DNA from: a virus | DNA: 23,693 bases | Strand: one strand, 5' to 3' | Virus record (IMG/VR): IMGVR_UViG_3300031857_001409 | Coordinates: 1 to 23,693 of that record | Part shown: in pieces, positions 14,613-20,266 of the stretch | Layout of the letters: each line of letters opens with the position of its first letter | How positions within the stretch are numbered: the first letter of the stretch is position 1 | The notes under the pieces: model-generated | Database searches by the model: none | What the model was told of the DNA's origin: nothing | Seen by the model: the letters and a program-made list of their open reading frames with translations, nothing else | Position numbers and translations under genes: made by a program

Positions 14613-14618
14613 TAAATA
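14601..14618 (+). promoter_or_regulatory. late-type promoter of the 654-residue protein gene (AGCGG-N7-TAAATA)
   Basis: GATAAATA at 14611-14618, five bases, then ATG at 14624. AGCGG (14601-14605) lies seven bases before TAAATA. The box overlaps the stop codon of gp17, so the promoter is partly inside coding sequence. Confidence 0.7.
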
Positions 14619-14623
14619 TAACT

Positions 14624-16588
14624 ATGGACGCAACAAACAATATAGCCACTGATTTATTCTATAAAATTAGAAGCCGCTTCAAAGGCCTAAAACTAGGCGA
14701 CTCTGGCGGTGCCATCACTATCAATCCCGAAGATGCCCGCTTCTTTGATTTTGATTATATGGAAGGCGAAACTGCGATAGGGCATGTTAGCATTAGCCTA
14801 GCAGAACAAAATTCATTGAAAGTATATTTCTCAACAGGAATTACAGAATCAATGGACGGTGGACAGAAAACCAACTGGTATGGTTTTTTGAAAGAATTAC
14901 GTACATTTGCCAAACGAAGACTAATGGCATTTGATACTAGAGATATTGCCAAAGACAATCTAGATCAGAGAGATTATGAATTTCTCACCCAGCACAATAC
15001 GCCCAAAGATCAATCAAACACAGTAGTCAAACCTGTTGGAGAAAGCATTATGAGTGAAAGCGCACTATACGGATCAAAGACCGTTAGTTATCAAAAGTTA
15101 ATGGACACCCGTCTAATTATCAAACACAGCCAAGCAGTTATGGATGATGCAGCACCAGGTGCTAGATCAAGAAATATTTCTGGACTGTTCGTTGAAAATC
15201 AAGACGGTGAACGTTTTAAATATCCGTTCATTCACCTAGCAGGTGCAAGAGCAATGCAACGACATGTGGCCAATGGTGGTGTTCCTTATGATGACATTGG
15301 CAAAAGTATTGTGACTATGAGTGAAGAAATTGCACAACTAAAGAGCTTTGGCAATTATGTTGTTCGCAACGACCTAATGAATTCAGACACAAATAATGTT
15401 GTGGAAAGATCAGCAGAACAACTAAACAGATTGCGCGAGCAAATTAAGGCTATGAGCAAGCAAGGATATTACGAGCAGTATCGTGAATCATTCCAGGCAC
15501 AAACACAAGAAGAAGTTCCACAAGAGTTTGTAGAAGAATTTACAGAAAAATTCACAGTTAGAAACTTTAAAGAAGATATTAAAAATGTGTTTCCAGTCTT
15601 GTATAGACTAATGAAAGAAAGCGACATAGGCTATGACGACATAGTCGCAATGACAACCACAGAACAAGATACAGTAGAAGATGTTGAACTTGAGGAACAC
15701 AACGAGTTTGATCGATTTGAATCTTGGGTTATGGGGTTAGGCGAAGACTCAGCAATTGCTAGTCAAGACCCAGAAGAACAACAGACAGCAAAACAAGAAT
15801 TACAAGAACTAGTAGGCCAAGCATTTTCCGTTGGCGTCGATGGTAGTAATGCTATCGAAAGCCTAAAAGGCATCATAGAAGATCCACAATTATTCAAACA
15901 GATCAAAGAAACAGCAAAATCAGATCCAGATGCAGATGTTAGAGGACTTGTTAAAGACTGGCTAGAATCTAATGCCCCAGAAGCACTAGAAGGTTTAGAC
16001 TTTGGCGACTTTCAGGAAGAAGAGCCTGCAGGTGAACAGCAACCAGAAGGCGAAGAAATTCCACAAGAAGCAGCAGACGGTCCTAACAAAAGTGATGTTC
16101 CAGCATATCTACGCAAACAACAAGGCGAAGATCCAATGACTCTAAAGGATCTAGAAGATGAAAAAACAAAATCACCAACAAGTTCAGCGGGGCTGGCAAG
16201 ACGCAAACAAGAACTAGGTATGGGAGAAGCTGACAGCGAACCAGGCGAGAAAGATGATGACCCCCCATTTGATCCAGATGAAAAACCAAGCAAGCCAGTA
16301 ACACCTGGTAAACATGGACAAGAATATTCCAAGGCAAAACATCTAGCACAGCAGGGTATGAAAAAGGCAATGAATGTACAAGAATTAGCAGAATTTATCC
16401 ACAGCTTCTATGATCGTAATTCAGGAACATTCCCTAAAGGCCCAGAAGGCGTTGTGATCATGGTAGGCAAGAAGTTTGGTGAACAGGCAGAAATGGTTGC
16501 TCGCAAAATGGTCGAGCGTATGGCTCCACAACAACAGGATCCACAAATTGCAGAACTTGCTCGTATTAGAGAATTAGCAGGCTATTAA
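14624..16588 (+). CDS. large conserved T4-like phage protein of unknown function
   Basis: 654 residues from ATG at 14624; an in-frame TTG at 14609 lies inside the gp17 gene and the promoter box, so I reject it. The first half looks conserved and folded (NIATDLFYKIRSRFKGLKLGD, DARFFDFDY, NWYGFLKELRTFAKRRLMAFDTRDIAKDNLDQRD near 87-120, then RLIIKHSQAV and GARSRNISGLFVENQDGERFKYPFIHLAGARAMQRHVANGGVPYDDIGKS near 183-232). Similar proteins occur in pelagiphages and cyanophages without a known role. The C-terminal half is acidic and Pro/Gln-rich, probably flexible, and closes with a helical segment and IAELARIRELAGY, an ending that I recall on several structural proteins of these phages. The late promoter and head-gene neighbours suggest a virion or assembly protein. 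No catalytic motif is recognised. Confidence 0.65.
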   Translation: MDATNNIATDLFYKIRSRFKGLKLGDSGGAITINPEDARFFDFDYMEGETAIGHVSISLAEQNSLKVYFSTGITESMDGGQKTNWYGFLKELRTFAKRRLMAFDTRDIAKDNLDQRDYEFLTQHNTPKDQSNTVVKPVGESIMSESALYGSKTVSYQKLMDTRLIIKHSQAVMDDAAPGARSRNISGLFVENQDGERFKYPFIHLAGARAMQRHVANGGVPYDDIGKSIVTMSEEIAQLKSFGNYVVRNDLMNSDTNNVVERSAEQLNRLREQIKAMSKQGYYEQYRESFQAQTQEEVPQEFVEEFTEKFTVRNFKEDIKNVFPVLYRLMKESDIGYDDIVAMTTTEQDTVEDVELEEHNEFDRFESWVMGLGEDSAIASQDPEEQQTAKQELQELVGQAFSVGVDGSNAIESLKGIIEDPQLFKQIKETAKSDPDADVRGLVKDWLESNAPEALEGLDFGDFQEEEPAGEQQPEGEEIPQEAADGPNKSDVPAYLRKQQGEDPMTLKDLEDEKTKSPTSSAGLARRKQELGMGEADSEPGEKDDDPPFDPDEKPSKPVTPGKHGQEYSKAKHLAQQGMKKAMNVQELAEFIHSFYDRNSGTFPKGPEGVVIMVGKKFGEQAEMVARKMVERMAPQQQDPQIAELARIRELAGY

Positions 16589-16604
16589 GATTGTTCGTAG
16601 CAGT

Positions 16605-16654
16605 TAGAGTCTAGTTAACTCTATTAGATCGGACACTTAGGTGTCCTTTCTTTT
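16605..16654 (+). terminator. tandem hairpins ending the late module
   Basis: A first hairpin pairs TAGAGT (16605-16610) with ACTCTA (16618-16623). The second pairs GGACAC (16631-16636) with GTGTCC (16641-16646) around a TTAG loop and is followed by TTTCTTTT, a usual intrinsic terminator. Together they mark the border between structural genes and the replication region. Confidence 0.75.
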
Positions 16655-16677
16655 GGCTAAATCAATTGTCAACGAAA

Positions 16678-16705
16678 TTGCCATCTAAAGCGTTATATAT
16701 ATACG
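16678..16705 (+). promoter_or_regulatory. possible sigma70-type promoter of the secreted-protein gene
   Basis: TTGCCA (16678-16683), 16 bases, then TATACG (16700-16705). The alternating AT stretch TTATATATATA makes other -10 choices possible. A leader of about 35 bases with AAGGA (16733-16737) precedes the ATG at 16747. The match is moderate; I keep it because an independent promoter is expected after the terminator. Confidence 0.35.
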
Positions 16706-16746
16706 CAGAGAATATTCTTTGCGCATAACCTAAAGGAAACTTTAAA

Positions 16747-16950
16747 ATGAAATCAGCAATCGCAATCGTAGTAGCATCGTTGTTTGCAGTATCAGCATTT
16801 GCTCAGGCACCTGCCAAGAAAGAAGAAGCCAAGCCAGCCGCTTCAGCACCAGCTAAAGCAGATGCCAAGAAGGACGAAAAGAAGCCTGCCAAAAGTGAGC
16901 CTGCAAAGAAAGACGCAGCTAAGGCAGAAGCAAAGCCGGCAGCTAAGTAA
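16747..16950 (+). CDS. small secreted Ala/Lys/Pro-rich protein
   Basis: 67 residues. MK-S followed by a hydrophobic stretch (AIAIVVASLFAVSA) and AFA-Q at residues 17-20 form a good Sec signal peptide with a signal-peptidase I site after A19. The mature ~48 residues are almost entirely Ala, Lys, Pro, Glu and Asp in imperfect repeats (PAKKEEAKPA, KADAKKDEKKPAK, EPAKKDAAKAEAKPA). Small exported proteins of this style are common in Betaproteobacteria; I do not know one from T4-like phages. It has its own Shine-Dalgarno AAGGA nine bases upstream. It could be a host-derived envelope protein that alters the cell surface during infection, or an accessory to lysis or exclusion, but nothing in the sequence decides this. 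The gene stands between two terminators, which suggests a self-contained transcription unit or a recent insertion. Confidence 0.7.
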   Translation: MKSAIAIVVASLFAVSAFAQAPAKKEEAKPAASAPAKADAKKDEKKPAKSEPAKKDAAKAEAKPAAK

Positions 16951-17125
16951 TCTTGATCTAGAACAAAACAGTCTTGTCATCGATGATGAGATTGTTTTTG
17001 GCCGTAATCTCCAATCACGTAAGTTTGGCAAGATATTAGATGATGATTTATCTGATTATGTAAAGTTTAGATTATGGCTAGCAAGGCAACGAGCAATGGC
17101 AGCGTATAAGGAAAAGTGGGTTTGA
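16949..17125 (+). CDS. coding-like segment without a recognisable start
   Basis: An open frame of about 58 codons ends at TGA 17123-17125 and looks coding: acidic NSLVIDDEIVFG, then GRNLQSRKFGKILDDDLSDY and a helix KFRLWLARQRAMAAYKEKW. It has the look of small T4-like phage proteins, and a terminator folds around its stop codon. However, no ATG, GTG or TTG exists in this frame after the secreted-protein stop; the only upstream GTG (16895) lies inside that gene in another frame. Possibilities are a non-standard start such as ATT at 16991, a +1 frameshift at the AAG-TAA end of the secreted gene, or a gene that lost its 5' end when the secreted gene was inserted. I mark coordinates from the end of the upstream gene and leave the start unresolved. 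Confidence 0.4.
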   Translation, partial: NLDLEQNSLVIDDEIVFGRNLQSRKFGKILDDDLSDYVKFRLWLARQRAMAAYKEKWV

Positions 17126-17140
17126 CCCACTTTTTCTTTT
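17112..17140 (+). terminator. intrinsic terminator upstream of the gp32 transcription unit
   Basis: AAAAGTGGGT / ACCCACTTTT with a three-base TTG loop, ten base pairs, followed by TCTTTT. The TGA stop of the preceding reading frame falls at the loop. It isolates the gp32 promoter from upstream transcription. Confidence 0.85.
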
Positions 17141-17174
17141 GGCAAAATAAAATCAAAAAACTATCAGATAATCA

Positions 17175-17203
17175 TTGACCTTGATAAATAAAAAGCGCAT
17201 AAT
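17175..17203 (+). promoter_or_regulatory. sigma70-type promoter of gp32 with embedded late-type box
   Basis: TTGACC (17175-17180), exactly 17 bases, then CATAAT (17198-17203). The -35 region shares TTGACCTTG with the dNMP kinase promoter. Within the spacer lies GATAAATA (17183-17190), a good late box, so the same 29 bases could serve early and late polymerase. Early transcription should start near 17210. Confidence 0.75.
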
Positions 17204-17260
17204 AAAACATGTGCATAAGGCATATAAACATTTTAGGCATAACATAGGAGGCATATAAAA
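17197..17260 (+). promoter_or_regulatory. gp32 leader: repeated GCATA elements and Shine-Dalgarno, candidate autoregulatory site
   Basis: GCATA occurs five times (starting 17197, 17213, 17220, 17237, 17251), three of them as AGGCATA. The last overlaps the Shine-Dalgarno AGGAGG (17246-17251) region before the ATG at 17260. The leader is A/T-rich with little predicted pairing. T4 gp32 represses its own translation by binding an unstructured leader next to a pseudoknot, so a similar operator is plausible; no pseudoknot is evident by eye. A 12-codon frame (ATG 17209, TAG 17245-17247) also ends in the Shine-Dalgarno site. Confidence 0.45.
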
Positions 17261-18240
17261 TGGCATCATTAGCAGAAATTCGTGCGAAACTTCAAGAAGC
17301 ACAATCAAAGTCCACAGGACAATCCACCGGCGGTGGAGACAACGCAATTTATCCACATTGGAACATGCAAGAAGGCAAGGAAGCGGTTATCCGTTTGCTA
17401 CCCGACGGCAATTCAGCCAATACATTTTTCTGGGTAGAACGTGCAATGATCAAATTGCCGTTCGCAGGCGTTAAAGGTGAAACAGACAGTCGTCCAGTGC
17501 AGGTACAAGTACCTTGCGTGGAAATGTACAACGACGGTACAGTTTGTCCAATCCTTTCAGAAGTGCGTGGTTGGTTCAAAGATAAATCATTGGAAGAAAT
17601 GGGTCGTAAGTATTGGAAAAAGCGTTCATACATTTTCCAAGGCTTTGTTGTTGAAGATCCTATCAAGGAAGATAAGCAGCCTGAGAATCCAATTCGTAGA
17701 TTTATCATTGGTCCTCAAATCTATCAAATTATCCGTTCAGCACTAATGGATCCAGAGTTGGAAGAATTGCCAACTGACTACCTCAAGGGCGTAGACTTCC
17801 GTATTGCCAAGACATCAAAAGGCGGCTTTGCTGACTACTCTACTTCAAAGTGGAGCCGTCGTGAACGTTCTTTAACTGAAGTTGAAGCAGCGGCCATTGA
17901 AGCTCATGGTTTGTTTAATTTGAGCGATTTCCTACCTAAGAAGCCTACTGATGTAGAACTCAAGGTAATGAAAGAAATGTTTGAAGCGTCAGTTGACGGT
18001 GAAGCCTACGACATGGATCGTTGGGGGCAATACTTCAAACCAGCAGGTATGGGATCCGCAACAGGTGATCCACATCGTGCAACAGCTAATACATCAACAC
18101 CAGCTGCTAAGGCCAGTGAAGATTTTGATGAAGAGTCTGTTCCGGCCGTTAAGGCTGCACCAGCAGCAACTCCAGCATCAGCTGATGGTGCAAGTCGTGC
18201 GCAAGACATCCTTGCCATGATTCGCAATCGTCAGAAGTAA
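17260..18240 (+). CDS. 32: gp32-like single-stranded DNA-binding protein
   Basis: 326 residues (T4 gp32 is 301). An N-terminal self-interaction segment (MASLAEIRAKLQEAQSK) corresponds to the LAST-type cooperativity region; the core follows with PHWNMQEGKEAVIRLLPDGN, FFWVERAMIKLPFAG and VPCVEMYNDGTVCPILSEVRGWF, which match the T4-like OB-fold. Of the four zinc ligands of T4 (H64, C77, C87, C90), only C86 and C96 (spaced as C77 and C87) remain: CPVC has become CPIL and no His is in place, so zinc is probably absent. The tail has an acidic patch (EDFDEES) before an Ala-rich stretch and a terminal RAQDILAMIRNRQ helix. The protein coats ssDNA in replication, recombination and repair and works with UvsX/UvsY encoded just downstream. 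A strong AGGAGG precedes it. Confidence 0.92.
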   Translation: MASLAEIRAKLQEAQSKSTGQSTGGGDNAIYPHWNMQEGKEAVIRLLPDGNSANTFFWVERAMIKLPFAGVKGETDSRPVQVQVPCVEMYNDGTVCPILSEVRGWFKDKSLEEMGRKYWKKRSYIFQGFVVEDPIKEDKQPENPIRRFIIGPQIYQIIRSALMDPELEELPTDYLKGVDFRIAKTSKGGFADYSTSKWSRRERSLTEVEAAAIEAHGLFNLSDFLPKKPTDVELKVMKEMFEASVDGEAYDMDRWGQYFKPAGMGSATGDPHRATANTSTPAAKASEDFDEESVPAVKAAPAATPASADGASRAQDILAMIRNRQK

Positions 18241-18253
18241 TTAAGCTAAACAT

Positions 18254-18286
18254 AGAGTGCGGGGCAATCTCGCACTCTCTTTCATC
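18254..18286 (+). terminator. strong hairpin after gp32, possible attenuator or processing site
   Basis: AGAGTGCG (18254-18261) pairs perfectly with CGCACTCT (18271-18278) around a nine-base loop, followed by CTTTCATC. The T run is short, so termination may be partial. As uvsX and uvsY lie downstream without an obvious promoter, a leaky terminator would set a high gp32 to UvsX ratio. Confidence 0.5.
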
Positions 18287-18301
18287 TCTAGGAAAATAAT
18301 A

Positions 18302-18493
18302 ATGGCAAAACTAACTAAATTAGAAAAAGTAAGCGAATCGATCACTATCAATCGTTATGACAACGCTTGGATGGTTGAAATCGGCGGGCGTGATAAAAAA
18401 GAAGAATGGAAAAATTCTAAAACAGTCTGCAATACAGAAGAAGAATTAATTGCGTTAATTAAAGAATACAACGCATTAAACTTGGACAATTAA
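18302..18493 (+). CDS. conserved small protein between gp32 and uvsX
   Basis: 63 residues from the ATG at 18302; an in-frame ATG at 18257 is rejected because it lies in the hairpin stem and has no Shine-Dalgarno site, while GGAAAA lies just before 18302. Sequence: MAKLTKLEKVSESITINRYD, then NAWMVEIGGRDKKEEWKNSKTVC and a C-terminal acidic helix EEELIALIKEYNAL. Very similar proteins accompany gp32 in marine T4-like phages, always unnamed to my knowledge. The predicted fold is a small beta meander (INRYDNAWMVEIGGR) plus one helix. Its fixed place between gp32 and uvsX suggests a helper in recombination or replication, but nothing visible proves this. Only one base separates its stop from the uvsX start. 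Confidence 0.8.
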   Translation: MAKLTKLEKVSESITINRYDNAWMVEIGGRDKKEEWKNSKTVCNTEEELIALIKEYNALNLDN

Positions 18494-18494
18494 T

Positions 18495-19574
18495 ATGGCT
18501 AAAGCATTTGATATTTCTAAATTTAGAAAGTCAATCACTAAGAACATCGAAGGTCTTAGCATTGGCTTCAACGATCCGGTAGATTGGATCTCAACCAACA
18601 ACTTCGCACTGAATTATTTGATTAGCGGAGATTTTTACAAAGGCATTCCACTGGGCAAGGTCACTGTGTTCGCCGGTGAATCAGGCGCAGGCAAGAGCTT
18701 TATCTGTGCAGGTAATTTGGTCAAAAACGCACAGGCGTCTGGCATCTTTCCCATATTGATTGACACAGAAAACGCCTTGGATAAAGATTGGCTAGAAGCA
18801 TTAGGGGTAGATACTTCAGAAGATAAATTAATGAAGTTGAACATGGCCATGATCGATGATGTGGCTAAGACCATCGTGGAGTTTGTGGCAGAATATAAAT
18901 CTATGGATGAAGCCGCACGTCCCAAGATCTTGTTTGTGATAGACAGTCTTGGAATGTTACTGACTCCCACGGACGTCAATCAGTTCGAAGCCGGGGATCT
19001 CAAAGGCGACATGGGTCGCAAGCCTAAAGCACTTACAGCACTGGTTCGTAACTGTGTCAACATGTTTGGTTCATTGAACATCGGTCTAGTATGTACCAAT
19101 CACACCTATGCCAGCCAAGACATGTTTGATCCCGATGACAAGATTTCGGGTGGTCAAGGTTTTATCTACGCAAGTTCTATCGTGGTAGCCATGCGCAAAC
19201 TCAAACTCAAAGAAGACGAGGATGGCAACAAGATTTCAGAGGTCAAAGGTATTCGTGCTGCCTGCAAGGTTATGAAAACACGATACGCCAAACCTTTTGA
19301 AAGTGTGCAGGTTAAAATTCCTTATGAAACAGGTATGAATCCATATAGTGGGCTGGTCGATCTATTCGAAGCCAAAGGCATGCTTAAGAAAGAAGGAAAC
19401 AGCCTAGTCTATACCACGGCCGATGGCGAGATCATCAAACAGTTCCGCAAAGCGTGGGAACGCAATGAGAAAGATGGACTAGACATTGCAATGGCTGACA
19501 TTTCAAAACACGGTGAAATTTCCACTTCTGAGATAACTACTACAGTTGAATCAGACTTGGAGGTCACTGAATGA
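18495..19574 (+). CDS. uvsX: UvsX recombinase (RecA/Rad51 family)
   Basis: 359 residues (T4 UvsX 391). Walker A GESGAGKS at 61-68, Walker B LFVIDS at 146-151, a catalytic-glutamate region IDTENALDKDWLEALGV near 89-105, a DNA-binding loop region near 165-180 (EAGDLKGDMGRKPKAL), and VCTNHTYASQDMFDPDDKISGGQG near 200-225, which corresponds to the L2 and adjacent segment. The acidic C-terminal tail (ESDLEVTE) is typical. UvsX forms ATP-dependent filaments on ssDNA and catalyses strand exchange for repair and recombination-dependent replication. It acts with gp32 (upstream) and UvsY (two genes downstream). Start codon follows the previous stop after one base; its last four bases overlap the next gene (ATGA). 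Confidence 0.95.
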   Translation: MAKAFDISKFRKSITKNIEGLSIGFNDPVDWISTNNFALNYLISGDFYKGIPLGKVTVFAGESGAGKSFICAGNLVKNAQASGIFPILIDTENALDKDWLEALGVDTSEDKLMKLNMAMIDDVAKTIVEFVAEYKSMDEAARPKILFVIDSLGMLLTPTDVNQFEAGDLKGDMGRKPKALTALVRNCVNMFGSLNIGLVCTNHTYASQDMFDPDDKISGGQGFIYASSIVVAMRKLKLKEDEDGNKISEVKGIRAACKVMKTRYAKPFESVQVKIPYETGMNPYSGLVDLFEAKGMLKKEGNSLVYTTADGEIIKQFRKAWERNEKDGLDIAMADISKHGEISTSEITTTVESDLEVTE

Positions 19575-19810
19575 AAGACGACTTAATTGCGGATATCTGG
19601 ACATTGGTTATCGAGCACATTCCAGAAAAGCATAGAAAAGATCTTGCTGCCGACTTTGTTAATACACTATTAGATTACGGTATTAAAGAATCAACACTTG
19701 AAAGCCTTCTTGGTGTTGATCCTTACCTAGACACCGCAATAGAATATTCAATTGACGGTGAAGAAATTGAGGAAGAGGAAGAAGAATACTACGACGAAGA
19801 TGAGGAATAA
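19571..19810 (+). CDS. small acidic protein between uvsX and uvsY
   Basis: 79 residues. An N-terminal helical part (DDLIADIWTLVIEHIPEKHR, then DLAADFVNTLLDYGIKE) is followed by a short helix (LESLLGVDPYLDTAIEY) and a run of Glu/Asp/Tyr at the C-terminus (EEIEEEEEEYYDEDEE). I recall comparable genes beside uvsX in cyanophages. The acidic tail recalls DNA-mimicking or protein-displacing tails such as the gp32 C-terminus, so it could contact UvsX, UvsY or gp32, but this is inference. The start codon overlaps the UvsX stop by ATGA and the next gene starts directly after its stop, so the three proteins are likely made from one coupled message. Confidence 0.75.
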   Translation: MKDDLIADIWTLVIEHIPEKHRKDLAADFVNTLLDYGIKESTLESLLGVDPYLDTAIEYSIDGEEIEEEEEEYYDEDEE

Positions 19811-20266
19811 ATGAATTGGTATGACAGGGTAAGTAAAGATATAAGCAACATTCCTGATGCTGTGGCCTATTATGAAGCTGAGTTAATCGAAGCAAAACAA
19901 GATGTCCGCATAGCGGGAAACATCGAGAAGGCAAGTTCGCAAATGCCCGGCATCGTGGAAGAACGCTTTAATCAACTTCAAGAAATTGAAGGTATCCTTG
20001 AGTACTTAAACATTGAACTTCGTAGACTTCGTAGTCAACATTTCCGCAAGTACCTTGAAAACTACCAACGTCAACTAAGTTCTAGAGACTGTGAAAAGTT
20101 TGTAGAAGGTGAAGCTGACGTGGTAGATTTTGAAAAAATAATCAACGACTTTGCCCTGCTTAGAAACAAGTGGTTGGGCATTATCAAAGCACTTGATCAG
20201 AAACAATGGCATCTTAGCAACATTGTGAAACTACGAGTATCAGGACTAGAAGACGCATCATTATGA
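19811..20266 (+). CDS. uvsY: UvsY-like recombination mediator
   Basis: 151 residues (T4 UvsY 137). Mostly helical: AVAYYEAELIEAKQDVRIAGNIEKASSQMPGIVEERFNQLQEIEGILEYLNIELRRLRSQHFRKY corresponds to the UvsY core, followed by the SSRDCEKFVEGEADVVDFEKIINDF segment that parallels MDRYEKSEM...LKVD in T4, and a helix ending SNIVKLRVSGLEDAS that parallels AIKHIQDMRAFEAG. UvsY forms rings that load UvsX onto gp32-coated DNA. Size, helical profile and the position after uvsX all agree. Its start follows GAGGA, and its last four bases overlap the next gene (ATGA), which ties the recombination genes to the sugar cassette. Confidence 0.85.
   Translation: MNWYDRVSKDISNIPDAVAYYEAELIEAKQDVRIAGNIEKASSQMPGIVEERFNQLQEIEGILEYLNIELRRLRSQHFRKYLENYQRQLSSRDCEKFVEGEADVVDFEKIINDFALLRNKWLGIIKALDQKQWHLSNIVKLRVSGLEDASL

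Noticed and set aside
14609-14623. Upstream TTG start for the 654-residue protein
   Set aside because: It lies within gp17 and the promoter box; the ATG at 14624 has the same five-base spacing as five other late genes.
16012-16370. Two leftward open frames opposite the 654-residue gene
   Set aside because: They are antisense shadows of an acidic, Pro/Gln-rich coding stretch, with Ser/Leu/Pro-biased translations and no start signals.
18257-18301. Upstream ATG for the small gene between gp32 and uvsX
   Set aside because: The codon lies in a hairpin stem without a Shine-Dalgarno site; the ATG at 18302 has one and yields the conserved-looking N-terminus.
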